Part shown: in pieces, positions 41,283 through 50,207 of the stretch | Position numbering within the stretch: position 1 is the first letter of the stretch | Layout: each line of letters begins with the position of its first letter | NCBI RefSeq assembly: GCF_003030345.1 | Contig: NZ_CP028158.1 | Location: 4,030,001-4,094,000, forward strand | Reading direction: 5' to 3' | Length of the DNA: 64,000 nt | Origin: Plantactinospora sp. BC1 | Lineage (GTDB): Bacteria > Actinomycetota > Actinomycetes > Mycobacteriales > Micromonosporaceae | The notes under the pieces: generated by a model | What the model was told of the DNA's origin: nothing | Database searches by the model: none | The model's input: the letters and a program-made list of their open reading frames with translations, nothing else | Program-made: the position numbers and the translations under genes

Positions 41283-42317
41283 ATGAAGAACCGTCCGCGG
41301 GGCGGGCTGGGTCGAGGACTGGGCGCGCTGATTCCCACCACCGCACCGGAACCGGCTGCCGGGGTGGTGACGGCGGAGCCTCCAGCCGGTCGACCGGAGG
41401 CGGCGCCATCTCTGCCCGCCGAATCCTCCTGGTCCACGCCGGTGCCCCCGGCTCCGGCCCAGCCGACCGGGCCGGAGCTGGCGCCCGTTCCCGGAGCCCG
41501 GTTCGCCGAGATCCCGCTCGACGCGATCGTGCCCAACCCGAAGCAGCCACGGCAGATCTTCGACGAGGAGGCCCTGGAGGAACTCAAGCTCTCGATCCAG
41601 GAGGTCGGCTTCCTCCAGCCGATCGTGGTACGCCAGCTTCCCGACGACCGGTTCGAACTCGTCATGGGCGAACGGCGCTGGCGGGCGGCGCAGGCGGTCG
41701 GTCGGGACTCGATCCCGGCGATCGTCCGGGACACCCGGGACGACGCGATGCTCCGGGACGCGCTGCTGGAGAACATTCACCGGGCCAACCTCAACCCGCT
41801 GGAAGAGGCGGCGGCGTACCAGCAACTGCTGGAGGAGTTCGGCGCGACGCACGAGGAACTGGCGCGCCGGATCGGCCGCAGCCGCCCGCAGATCTCGAAC
41901 ACCATCCGGCTGTTGAACCTGCCGGCCGAGGTACAGAAGCGAGTGGCGGCCGGAGTGCTCTCCGCCGGGCATGCCCGGGCGTTGCTCAGCCTGGAAAGCT
42001 CGACCGCGCAGGAGGAACTCGCCCGCCGGATCGTGGCCGAAGGGCTGTCGGTACGGGCCACCGAAGAGGTGGTGAAGCTCGCCGAGAACTCCCCGAGCCG
42101 GCCCAGCCCGGCGAAGCGGCGGGCGAAGGTACACGCCCCCGGGCTGACCGATCTCGCGGACCGGCTGTCGGATCGGTTCGACACCCGGGTGAAGGTCGAC
42201 ATCGGGCGTAACAAGGGGAAGATCACCATCGAGTTCGCCACCGTGGACGACCTCGAACGGATCGTCGGTCTGATCGGGATGACGGGCTCGGACGCCGAGT
42301 CGGACGAACCAGCCTGA
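41283..42317 (+). CDS. parB: chromosome partitioning CTPase/DNA-binding protein ParB
   Basis: A 344-aa protein. [18 protein letters not shown] is the ParA-interacting N-terminal motif. The CTP-binding domain has [18 protein letters not shown] and GERRWRAAQ (about 128-137) and [14 protein letters not shown]. The HTH region ([17 protein letters not shown]) recognises parS. The C-terminal zipper is [26 protein letters not shown]. ParB loads at parS and spreads as a clamp. Confidence 0.96.
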   Translation: MKNRPRGGLGRGLGALIPTTAPEPAAGVVTAEPPAGRPEAAPSLPAESSWSTPVPPAPAQPTGPELAPVPGARFAEIPLDAIVPNPKQPRQIFDEEALEELKLSIQEVGFLQPIVVRQLPDDRFELVMGERRWRAAQAVGRDSIPAIVRDTRDDAMLRDALLENIHRANLNPLEEAAAYQQLLEEFGATHEELARRIGRSRPQISNTIRLLNLPAEVQKRVAAGVLSAGHARALLSLESSTAQEELARRIVAEGLSVRATEEVVKLAENSPSRPSPAKRRAKVHAPGLTDLADRLSDRFDTRVKVDIGRNKGKITIEFATVDDLERIVGLIGMTGSDAESDEPA

Positions 42318-42380
42318 TCCCCGGACCGCTCCGCCCGTCCGGCGCGACGGCGGGCGGACGGCGTACTCGACAGAGCGGCA

Positions 42381-42416
42381 ACGGCCACGCCCCCGAGTGA
42401 CTGGGGTCGTGGCCGT
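42381..42416 (+). terminator. parB terminator
   Basis: ACGGCCACGCCCC pairs with GGGGTCGTGGCCGT with one bulged T; the loop is nine bases. It lies 64 bases after the parB stop. Confidence 0.7.
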
Positions 42417-42458
42417 CCGCGTCGCTGCCGTTGGAGTCGCGGCCGGAGGCGGTGTGCC

Positions 42459-42474
42459 GGTTTCACGTGAAACC
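42459..42474. promoter_or_regulatory. parS: parS site 3
   Basis: GGTTTCACGTGAAACC is a perfect 16-bp palindrome with the complete ParB core, 141 bases downstream of parB. Confidence 0.93.
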
Positions 42475-42750
42475 AGCCGCCAGCCGCCAGCCGCGCCCGC
42501 CATCGTCTACGGTGCGCGTCAGCGCCAATCACGCCGCTTCACGCCGCTCGCGGTCGGCGCCCGCTCGCTACCCTTCCCGCTCGCGACCGCCTCGTGCTCG
42601 CTAGCGAATCCACGCGCTGCCGCCTCGCGCTTGGCGCCGCCTCGCCTGCCGTTGACCGGCGTGCCACCTTCTCTTCCATTCGAGCCGTCGGGTCTCGGCA
42701 CCGTTCGCTGCGGGCCGACCGCCCGCAGACGCGATTTGCTGCGGGGCGGC

Positions 42751-42864
42751 CGCATCCCGCCCACGCATCCCGCCCACTGCCGTTTGCGCCAGCCGGCCGA
42801 GATCTCACCCGCCGACGGCCCGCCGCTCGACTCCCGCCGCTCGACTCCCATCGTTCGATTCCAC
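42751..42864. repeat. short tandem repeats
   Basis: CGCATCCCGCCCA is repeated directly at 42751-42763 and 42764-42776. A 14-bp unit CCGCTCGACTCCCG occurs at 42823-42836 and 42837-42850, with a decayed third copy to 42864. Confidence 0.8.
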
Positions 42865-43400
42865 GGGGTGCCGTGGAGCCAGCCACGATCTCTTCACTTG
42901 TCCAAGGGTGCCCGGGAGCAGCCGATGAACGGCACGATTCGCTAACCCGCCTTTCGACGTGCGGGTGTCCCGTCAACGAGCGCGGCTGACCAGTAGGAGC
43001 CGGGGTGGGACCTACCGGGACTTCCGGAGGTTGCTCGGTGACTCGGTCGATGTCGGCGTCGGCTGCCGGCCGCGCAGAGCGCTCGGCGTGAAAGCCTCTG
43101 ACGCCCCCGGCAGCCCCGCCACGCGTCCGCAGGAACGGCTCAAGGGGTTGTCGCTCCAGCGGGGATCTCGGCGGTCTTGAGAGGCATCTGAGGCGCTGTC
43201 TGCCCGCAGGGCGGATCTGATCTTCCGGGGAGCCACCGACCCCGGCCGCCTAACCCAGAACGATTGGCCGAGGGGCGTCGGACTCCCGCCGCCGGGTAGT
43301 CCCCACACCGTGCGCCGCGTGGCCCAAGTTTCGGATACCGATTCGCGTCGGCCCCCGGGTTTGCCGCGTTGCCTGGGATGGCGAAAGTAATCCACAGGGG

Positions 43401-43434
43401 TTGTCCACAGGCACCCCCCGTTTCACGTGAAACA
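43401..43434. promoter_or_regulatory. parS: DnaA box next to parS site 4
   Basis: TTGTCCACA (43401-43409) is followed nine bases later by CGTTTCACGTGAAACA (43419-43434), a full parS core. A further TAATCCACA is at 43388-43396. Confidence 0.85.
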
Positions 43435-43745
43435 GCGCGTGGAACGCGGTATCAGCCTGTGGATGACGGCGGTGAAATCCGCACTTCGAAGCTTCCGGAA
43501 GGCTGAACGACAGCCCAGTCGAGCCGATCAGCGGTCGGGTACGAACTGACGCGGTAGCCGTTCGAGGGTCGGAAATGGGTGTTCGGCGTGAACCGGCGCG
43601 ACGCCTCCGGACCGAGCAATCCGGGCCCACCCATCCGGCTGTCCGGAGGCGGCCGTCGTGGCTCCGAGGCCGGGCCGACATGTCGATGATCGGCAGCCAA
43701 AACAGGGTAGGGACAGCGGTCCGGAACTCGGTTAGGGTCAGCGTC

Positions 43746-44651
43746 GTGCCCCACACCCCTCCCGCGGTACCAGACTTCACCAGGTGGCCTTCGTTCCCCT
43801 TCGAAGGCGAGTTCCGGGTCAAGCAACTCGACGAGCCCGTCGCGGTCGAGCCGCCGCGCAAGGGCGAGGGCTCCGGCGAATGCCACTCCTGCAACGCTCC
43901 CGACGACGCCTACATCTGGGTCAGTGAACGCTGGCGGGTACGCGCCATGGACCGGCCCACCGGGCTGCCGATGGTGCTGATCCTGGAATCACGTTCGCAT
44001 CTGGACCTGGGCGATCTGCCCAACCTGCTCGCTGCCGAACTCGGGGTGATGACGGTACGGCTGGAGCGGGCCGTACGGTCCCTGGACGGAGTCGCCCGGG
44101 TGCACGTCAACCGCTGGGGCGACGGCGCCGCACACCTGCACCTGTGGTTCCTCGCGCGGCCGTACGGGCGCCTCCAGTTGCGCGGTACCTTCCTCTCGCT
44201 GTGGGACGACATCCTGCCCCCGATCCCGGAATCGCAGTGGCGGGAGAATCTGGCGCTCGTGGCCGCCTGGCTCGCCGAGTTCGGCGGGCGTCCGCTGGCC
44301 GAGCCGCCCCGCATCCAGTGGCAGGCGCCGTCGAGCCTGGCTCAACAGGGTGCGGCGGAGTCGGCCGCCGCCGTGTCGTCGACGGGCGCCCCGACGACGC
44401 CGACCGAGCCGACCGCCTCCTCCCGGACTCCGGCTGCAACGACCGAGCCGAAACCGGAACCCGAGCAGGAACGGGAACCCCAGCAGGAACCGGAACGGAA
44501 GCCGGGAGGACAGGAGTCGGCAGGACAGGAGCCGGGAGGAGAGGAGCCGGCGGCAGGGCGGCAGGGAACGGAGGTGGCGGACTCGACGGACGCTTCCGAT
44601 TCGCCCGCCCGCCGCGAATCCTACGGCGATCCGGCCACCCGGGCGTACTGA
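43746..44651 (+). CDS. HIT-like protein with degenerate histidine triad
   Basis: GTG 43746 gives 301 aa; TAGGGT at 43733-43738, seven bases upstream, suggests a leaderless transcript. Residues 1-185 form a HIT-like domain: CHSC near residue 47 (possible zinc site), LPMVLILESRSHLDLGDLP, and VHVNRWGDGAAHLHLWFLARP in the place of the histidine triad, where the third His reads Trp. The C-terminal 110 residues are a Glu/Pro/Gln-rich repeat region (PEPEQEREPQQEPERKPGG). Loss of a triad His argues against normal nucleotide hydrolase activity. Function unknown. Confidence 0.65.
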   Translation: MPHTPPAVPDFTRWPSFPFEGEFRVKQLDEPVAVEPPRKGEGSGECHSCNAPDDAYIWVSERWRVRAMDRPTGLPMVLILESRSHLDLGDLPNLLAAELGVMTVRLERAVRSLDGVARVHVNRWGDGAAHLHLWFLARPYGRLQLRGTFLSLWDDILPPIPESQWRENLALVAAWLAEFGGRPLAEPPRIQWQAPSSLAQQGAAESAAAVSSTGAPTTPTEPTASSRTPAATTEPKPEPEQEREPQQEPERKPGGQESAGQEPGGEEPAAGRQGTEVADSTDASDSPARRESYGDPATRAY

Positions 44652-44660
44652 CCGAGCGGG

Positions 44661-44682
44661 CCCGCCCCGGAGCCGGGGCGGG
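44661..44682. terminator. bidirectional terminator between convergent genes
   Basis: CCCGCCCCG and its exact complement CGGGGCGGG flank GAGC, ending one base before the ddl stop codon. Confidence 0.7.
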
Positions 44683-45726
44683 TCAGGGGCGGCCGGGGGT
44701 GCGGCGCTGGGCGGCGCGGGCGACCAGCGTGCGCAGCAGCTCGCCGAAGTCGAGCCCGGCGGCGCCCACGGCGAGTGGTAGCAGCGAGGTCTCGGTCATC
44801 CCGGGCGAGACGTTGACCTCCAGCACGTGCGGCCGGTCGTCCTCGTCGACGATCAGGTCCACCCGGGACAGGTCGCGGAGCCCGAGCGCGGCGTGGGCCG
44901 CGAGGGCGGTCTCCGCGACCCGGGCCGCCGCGGTGGCCGACAACCGGGCCGGGGCGTGCCAGGTGGTGAGCCCGGCGGTGTAGCGGGCGGCGTAGTCGTA
45001 GACGCCGTTGCGCGGGACGATCTCGACGGCGGGCAGCGCGCGCGGGCCGTCGCCCAGGTCGACCACCGAGACCGCCACGTCCATTCCGGGTACGAAGCGC
45101 TCCACGAGCGCCGTCGAGTCGTACGCGAAGCAGCCGACCATCGCCGCCGGAAGTGCGGCGGGGTCCCGGACCACGGCGGCGCCGAGACCCGAGCCGCCCT
45201 GGGCCGGCTTGATCATGAGTGGCAGTCCGAGCCGGTCGACGATCCGGTCCAGCACCGCCACCGCCCCGAGTTCGGAGAACCGGTCGTGCGGCAGCGCCAC
45301 CCAGTCCGGGGTGGGGATGCCGTCCTCGCGGAGTACCGCCTTCGCCGACGGCTTGTCCCAGGCCAGTCGGGACGACCGGGCGTCACAGCCGACGTACGGC
45401 ACGTCGCAGATGTCGAGTACGCCGCGCAGCGAGCCGTCCTCGCCGGTCGACCCGTGCAGGGCGATCACCACCGCGTCCGGGGGATCGTCCCGGAGCAGCG
45501 GCAGCAGCGAGACGTCGGCGTCCCGCAGCTCCGCCTCCACTCCCACCGAGCGGAGCGCGTCGAGTACCCGTCGACCGGACTTCAGCGACACGTCCCGCTC
45601 GTAGGAGAGTCCACCGGCGAGTACGAGTACCCGCAGCTCCGCCGTGGCCTCCTGTGGTACGAGGTCCGGCCATTCGGCGGCGAGCAGCGGATCGTCGGCG
45701 GAGTGGGTACCCATGCCGGAGATCAT
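44683..45726 (-). CDS. ddl: D-alanine-D-alanine ligase
   Basis: A 347-aa ATP-grasp enzyme making the D-Ala-D-Ala end of peptidoglycan precursors. Motifs: VLVLAGGLSYERDVSLKSG, HGSTGEDGSLRGVLDICDVPYVG, LPLMIKPAQGGSGLGAAVV and the metal site VLEVNVSPGMTETSLLP. ATG 45726 overlaps the aminotransferase stop (ATGA), favouring it over ATG 45714. Confidence 0.9.
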   Translation of the reverse strand: MISGMGTHSADDPLLAAEWPDLVPQEATAELRVLVLAGGLSYERDVSLKSGRRVLDALRSVGVEAELRDADVSLLPLLRDDPPDAVVIALHGSTGEDGSLRGVLDICDVPYVGCDARSSRLAWDKPSAKAVLREDGIPTPDWVALPHDRFSELGAVAVLDRIVDRLGLPLMIKPAQGGSGLGAAVVRDPAALPAAMVGCFAYDSTALVERFVPGMDVAVSVVDLGDGPRALPAVEIVPRNGVYDYAARYTAGLTTWHAPARLSATAAARVAETALAAHAALGLRDLSRVDLIVDEDDRPHVLEVNVSPGMTETSLLPLAVGAAGLDFGELLRTLVARAAQRRTPGRP

Positions 45727-47036
45727 GCCAAGTCGGGACCTGGCACGTCCGCGCCGGCCTGCCCACGACGGCGGGACGGGGCAGCCACGGTGCCGAAGAC
45801 CTCGCGCATGGCGGTCTCCTGCTCCATCACGCTCGCCAGCCGGCGCACGCCCTCGCGGATCCGCTCCGGCGGCGGGAAGGAGAAGTTGAGCCGCATGTGG
45901 CCCGCGCCGGTGCCGTCGGCGAAGAATCCGGTGCCGGGCACGTAGGCGACCCGGGCCGCGATCGCCCGCGGCATCATCGCCTTGGCGTCCAGGCCGTCCG
46001 GCAGCGTCGCCCAGACGAAGAGACCGCCGCCCGGCTCGGTCCAGCTGGTGCCGGCCGGCATGTAGTCGGCGAGCGCGTCGAGCAGGGCGTCCCGGCGCTC
46101 CCGGTAGACCTCACGGTAGATCTTGAGCTGCTGCCGCCACGGCATCGTCGACAGATAGGTGGTGACGGCGGCCTGGGCGAAGGCGCTGGGGCAGAGGATC
46201 TGCGCCTCGCTGGCGATCACCAGCTTGTCGCGTACGGCGTGCGGGGCCAGGATCCAGCCCACCCGCAGGCCCGGCGCGAAGGTCTTGGAGAAGGTGCTCA
46301 GGTAGAAGACGCCGTCCCGGCGGCGGGCCCGCAGCGGCAGCGGCGCCTCGCAGTCGAAGCCGAGCTGGCCGTACGGGTCGTCCTCGACCACCAGCAGGCC
46401 GGCCCGTTCGCAGATGTCGAGCACCCGCTCCCGGCGCTCCTCGGTCAGCGTGACGCCGGCCGGGTTCTGGAAGGTCGGGATCGTGTAGAGGAACTTCGCC
46501 CGGCGACCCGAGCGGGCGACCTCGGCGATGGCCAGCTCCAGCGCCTCCGGGATCAGGCCGTCGGCGTCCATCGGCACGTGCACCACCTGGGCCTGTGCGC
46601 TCTGGAAGACGCCGAGCGCGCCGACGTAGGTGGGCCCCTCGGCCAGCACCACGTCGCCGGGGTCGAGGAAGAGCCGGGCGATCAGGTCCAGCGCCTGCTG
46701 CCCGCCGACCGTCACCACCACGTCCTCCGGGGAGGCGCCACAGCCGACGTCGATGCCGGAGAGCGCCATCACCTCGCAGATCCGTTCCCGCAGCTCCAGG
46801 GTGCCCTGGCCGATGCCGTACTGGAGCGTCGTCGCGCCCTGGTCGGCGGCGAGCTTGTTCAGCATCTCGCCGACCGCGTCCAGCGGCAACGCGGCGATGT
46901 AGGGTGCGCCACCGGCCAACGAGACGACCTCCGGACGGCTGGCGACGGCGAAGAGAGCTCGGATCTCCGATGCCGTCATCCCGCGTACCCGCCGGGCATA
47001 GCGGTCCGTGTAGTCGTCCAGCGTCGTGCCGGTCAT
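45723..47036 (-). CDS. PLP-dependent aminotransferase, class I/II (MocR/LysN-like)
   Basis: A 437-aa enzyme from ATG 47036 after GAGGAGGCGGC. The PLP lysine is K251 in LSTFSKTFAPGLRVGW; other family marks are SLAGGAPYIAALPLD, NPAGVTLTEERR and RLNFSFPPPERI. It resembles 2-aminoadipate/aromatic-type transaminases without the GntR domain. Coupling to ddl suggests a link to amino-acid supply for the wall, but the substrate is unknown. Confidence 0.88.
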   Translation of the reverse strand: MTGTTLDDYTDRYARRVRGMTASEIRALFAVASRPEVVSLAGGAPYIAALPLDAVGEMLNKLAADQGATTLQYGIGQGTLELRERICEVMALSGIDVGCGASPEDVVVTVGGQQALDLIARLFLDPGDVVLAEGPTYVGALGVFQSAQAQVVHVPMDADGLIPEALELAIAEVARSGRRAKFLYTIPTFQNPAGVTLTEERRERVLDICERAGLLVVEDDPYGQLGFDCEAPLPLRARRRDGVFYLSTFSKTFAPGLRVGWILAPHAVRDKLVIASEAQILCPSAFAQAAVTTYLSTMPWRQQLKIYREVYRERRDALLDALADYMPAGTSWTEPGGGLFVWATLPDGLDAKAMMPRAIAARVAYVPGTGFFADGTGAGHMRLNFSFPPPERIREGVRRLASVMEQETAMREVFGTVAAPSRRRGQAGADVPGPDLA

Positions 47037-47554
47037 GCCGCCTCCTCGCTGTGCTCTTTCCGCGCCACGACGTCCGCGGCCGGGCGCCGGATGATGCCGG
47101 CGTCGCACCCGCTCATCCCGCCTCCCCGCGCGCTCGTCGTGCCTCCGTGATGGTGGCCGGGACGGTCACCGAACCGCATTCCCGGAAACAGGTCGCTTGA
47201 TCCCGCCCGGGTGCCCTCGGCACCTCGAACGCCGCGCCCGCGATCCGTCCCGTCCGTTCGAACCCCCGCCTTCACGGGCGGGTCGGTGGGGCTGGCCGGC
47301 AACTCCGCCGGTCGGCGCTCGTCGCTCGATGGTAATCCGGATCACCCGGTATCGCCCTCCGCCCAGCGGCCCGTCCACATGTCGGACCGGTTGACCTGCC
47401 CGGTCGCCCACCGACCCGCCGCAACGGTCCGTAGTCGACCCGTCCTCTCCCGGGCCGCGAGGTTCCGGCGTACGATCGCTCGTTGGGGGTAGGGACCGGA
47501 GATGGCGATGTTTGCGGCCTTTATACCTCCGGGATGATTTGTGGGGATGCGCCG
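47037..47554. other. intergenic region between divergent genes
   Basis: 518 nt without a credible frame. TTTATACCT at 47519-47527 is the most AT-rich segment and may belong to the GNAT promoter. Confidence 0.4.
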
Positions 47555-48214
47555 ATGTCGCGACGTCTGGTCAGTCTGACCCTCGACACTCTCGAAGACC
47601 TGCCCCGGCCCTGCCGGCGGTGCGTCTACTGGGAGCTGGATCCGGTGGCCGCCGAACGTGCCCGCGAGGCGGGTGACCCCGGCCTGGAGAAGGAGGCCTG
47701 GGTCTCGCAGACGCTGCTCGAATGGGGCTCCTGCGGAAAGCTGGCATACGTCGACGGCATGCCGGCCGGGTTCGTGATGTACGCCCCGCCGGCCTACGTG
47801 CCCCGGTCGATGGCGTTTCCCACCTCCCCGGTCTCGGCCGACGCCGCACTGCTGACCACGGCACACATCGTCACCACCTTCGCCGGTGGCGGGCTGGGCC
47901 GGATGCTCGTCCAGGGGGTCGCGCGGGACCTGACGAAGCGGGGCATCAAGGCGATCGAGGCGTTCGGTGACGCGAAGTTCGGCGACGCGGGTGAGGGTGC
48001 CGGCGGCTGCGTCGCCCCGGCCGACTACTTCCTCTCGGTCGGCTTCAAGACGGTACGGCCGCATCCGCGCTTTCCCCGCCTCCGGCTGGAGTTGCGGACC
48101 GCGCTCTCCTGGAAGTCCGACGTCGAGTACGCGCTGGAGAAGCTGCTCGGCTCGATGAGCCCGGAAGGGCTGCTCCGGCCGGTACGCCCGGCCACCCGCT
48201 CGGCTGCCGGCTGA
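47555..48214 (+). CDS. GNAT-family N-acetyltransferase
   Basis: ATG 47555 gives 219 aa. CRRCVYWELDP near the N-terminus, GKLAYVDGMPAGFVMYAPPAYVPR, and TTFAGGGLGRMLVQGVARDLTKRG (acetyl-CoA loop G-x-G-L-G-R) show the GNAT fold; YFLSVGFKTVRPHPRFPRLR is the usual last strand pair. The gene is commonly placed beside cwlM in actinobacteria. Acceptor substrate unknown. Confidence 0.85.
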   Translation: MSRRLVSLTLDTLEDLPRPCRRCVYWELDPVAAERAREAGDPGLEKEAWVSQTLLEWGSCGKLAYVDGMPAGFVMYAPPAYVPRSMAFPTSPVSADAALLTTAHIVTTFAGGGLGRMLVQGVARDLTKRGIKAIEAFGDAKFGDAGEGAGGCVAPADYFLSVGFKTVRPHPRFPRLRLELRTALSWKSDVEYALEKLLGSMSPEGLLRPVRPATRSAAG

Positions 48215-48239
48215 CGGCGCACCCGGGGCTCCGGGCCGG

Positions 48240-49409
48240 TCAGTCCCGGGCGGCGGCGCCGGCCGCCACCATCGCGCGCAGCTCGCTGACGTCGATCGAG
48301 CCGGTCGGCACGTCCTCCTCGACCGGGAAGTACATCCGCTGCACGGCGGCGACGATGGCGTCCACGACCCGGTCCCGGAACCGGGGGTCGATCAGCCGCG
48401 CCCGGTCGGTGGGTGAGGTGAGATAGCCGACGTCGACGCGTACCGCCGGCATCCGGGTCAACCGGAGCAGCTCCCAGGTCTTCGCGTGGGTCTGGCAGTT
48501 GCGCAGCCCGGTCCGGGCCACGATCTCGCGCTGCACGAGCCCGGCCAGCCGCTCGCCGACGCTCGACGTCACCCCGTTCGAGGTGCCGTAGTGGTAGGTG
48601 GCGACCCCGTCCGCCTCCGGATTCGCGTGCCCGTCGATGTGCAGCGAGATCAGCAGGTCACCGCCGAGTTCGTTGGCCAGGTCGGCCCGGGTGAGGTCGG
48701 CCAGCGGTGCCGCCGGAGCCGGGCCCCGGGTGAGGTGCACCCGCATGCCGGCGGCGGCGAGCCGGCCCTCCAGCCGGGCGGCGAGGTCGAAGGCGAGGTC
48801 CGCCTCGGTCCACCGCATCGTGCCGTCCTGCACCACGAAGCCGGGATCGAAGGGGTCGTGACCGGGGTCGACGACGATGACCTTGCCGACCAGGTTCGGC
48901 CCGGACTGGCGGAACGCGTCGGACTCGCGCAGCAGGGTCGGACGGCCGCCGACCACCTTCCGGCCGAGCCGGCGCAGCGCGTTCATGGTCTGCGGGCCGC
49001 AGGCGCCGTCCGGAGGCAGCCCGACCTCGCGCTGGAACTGGGCGACCGCGCGGGCCGTCCGGGCGCCGTAGACGCCGTCGGCGCGGCCGACGTCGTAACC
49101 CATCTCCAGCAGGCGCTCCTGGAGGGTACGCACGTCCTCGCCGATCAGCGGGTCGGGAATCGCCTGGTAGAGGGTACGGGCGCCGAGGCGCCAACGGGCC
49201 GCGTCCAACGCCCGCCAGGTCTCCGGACCGACCTGACCGTCGACGCTCAGCCCCCGGTCCTGCTGGAAGGCGCGTACCGCGCGCTCGGTCTCCGCGTCGA
49301 ACTCGTCGGCGCCGGGCGGCCCACCGGCGGGCAGCAGGCTCAACCCGACCAGGACGGCTCGGATCTCGATGACCGCGCGTCCCCGGTCACCACGTCGGAT
49401 CGGACGCAC
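48240..49409 (-). CDS. cwlM: CwlM-like peptidoglycan amidase-family regulator
   Basis: A 389-aa protein from GTG 49409 after GGGAGGTCGTCC. Two peptidoglycan-binding-1 domains (about 8-75 and 85-150) precede an amidase_3 domain (175-365) with Zn ligands H184 (DPGHD), E202 and H257 (SLHIDGH). The catalytic Glu position reads Asp326 (VRVDVGYLTS). There is no signal peptide. In mycobacteria CwlM acts in the cytoplasm, phosphorylated by PknB to stimulate MurA; the gene neighbours here (trxA-trxB-sigM-murJ) are the same, so a regulatory role is inferred. Confidence 0.88.
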   Translation of the reverse strand: MRPIRRGDRGRAVIEIRAVLVGLSLLPAGGPPGADEFDAETERAVRAFQQDRGLSVDGQVGPETWRALDAARWRLGARTLYQAIPDPLIGEDVRTLQERLLEMGYDVGRADGVYGARTARAVAQFQREVGLPPDGACGPQTMNALRRLGRKVVGGRPTLLRESDAFRQSGPNLVGKVIVVDPGHDPFDPGFVVQDGTMRWTEADLAFDLAARLEGRLAAAGMRVHLTRGPAPAAPLADLTRADLANELGGDLLISLHIDGHANPEADGVATYHYGTSNGVTSSVGERLAGLVQREIVARTGLRNCQTHAKTWELLRLTRMPAVRVDVGYLTSPTDRARLIDPRFRDRVVDAIVAAVQRMYFPVEEDVPTGSIDVSELRAMVAAGAAARD

Positions 49410-49790
49410 GGACGACCTCCCTCTGCGTGTCTGCGGCTGTCTGCCCGGTTGTCGGGCGGTGCCGGATCGACCCTGCGACCGGTCCGGCGGTGGACGGTTC
49501 GTGGTTCCTCCGCCGGGCCCGGCGGACCGCTCGACGGGGGTCCGACCCGGTGGCGCCGACCCACCTTCGCGAGGAGGAACGCTTCCGGAGCGTACCGTGG
49601 CGCTCTGGCCCCCGCCCGTCGTTGACCGTACGGCATCCGGCCAACGCCGGCGCCTGGCTGCGGATATACCCGTTCGGTCGGTAGGCCAGACGCGGCTGGA
49701 CGTACCGGTGGTGTCAGATCCGCCACGGGACGGCCGTCCGCGGTCCGGTCCTGTCGTCGCGGCCGGCTCCCGTCACGGGCCGGAGACGCC
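49410..49790. other. non-coding gap before cwlM
   Basis: 381 nt between trxA terminator and cwlM start. No coding frame or RNA gene is evident; cwlM probably has its own promoter here. Confidence 0.4.
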
Positions 49791-49829
49791 GACGCGCCCG
49801 CGTCCGGATCCCCCGGAGGCGGGCGCGTC
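49791..49829 (-). terminator. trxA terminator
   Basis: GACGCGCCCGC and its exact complement GCGGGCGCGTC enclose a 17-nt loop, 18 bases after the trxA stop on the minus strand. Confidence 0.7.
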
Positions 49830-49847
49830 GGCTGGCTGTGGCTCCCG

Positions 49848-50171
49848 CTACAGCGCGGTCTCGATGAGCTTGAGCAGATCGCTCTTGGGCCGGGCCCCGG
49901 CGATGGACTGGACCGGCTCGCCGCCCTTGAACATCGTCAGGGTCGGCACCGAGAGCACCCGGTAGGCACGAGCGGTCTCCGGGTTGTCGTCGATGTTGAG
50001 CTTGACGATCCGGACCTTGTCCCCCATCTCGCCGGCGATCTCCTCCAGCAGGGTGTCGACCTTGCGGCACGGTCCGCACCACTCGGCCCAGAAGTCCACC
50101 AGTACCGGCGTATCGGACTGCAGCACGTCACTGGCGAAGTTGGCGTCCGTGACGGCGCTTGTTGCTCCCAC
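49848..50171 (-). CDS. trxA: thioredoxin
   Basis: A 107-aa thioredoxin from GTG 50171 after GAGGAGGACTA. The redox site is WCGPC (C32, C35) and the cis-proline is in LSVPTLTMFKGG. It is reduced by TrxB, encoded 36 bases upstream, and supplies electrons to reductases in the cytoplasm. Confidence 0.96.
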   Translation of the reverse strand: MGATSAVTDANFASDVLQSDTPVLVDFWAEWCGPCRKVDTLLEEIAGEMGDKVRIVKLNIDDNPETARAYRVLSVPTLTMFKGGEPVQSIAGARPKSDLLKLIETAL

Positions 50172-50207
50172 TAGTCCTCCTCGGGGGGTTGCTACGTGCG
50201 TTGGAAT

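Larger units (their letters stand above)
42318..43745. other. non-coding region with parS and DnaA-box sequences
   Basis: A 1.4-kb stretch with no frame that looks like a protein. It holds the parB terminator, parS sites at 42459 and 43419, exact TTGTCCACA at 43401-43409, and small tandem duplications (13 bp twice at 42751-42776, 14 bp three times at 42823-42864). Confidence 0.7.

Noticed and set aside
42397-42976. Open frames of 145-182 codons in the parB-HIT gap
   Set aside because: They encode Arg/Pro/Ser-rich sequence without fold-like pattern or ribosome binding sites, and overlap a parS site and tandem repeats.
43250-43894. Minus-strand open frame over parS site 4
   Set aside because: Low-complexity translation and overlap with a DnaA box, parS and the start of the HIT-like gene indicate chance.
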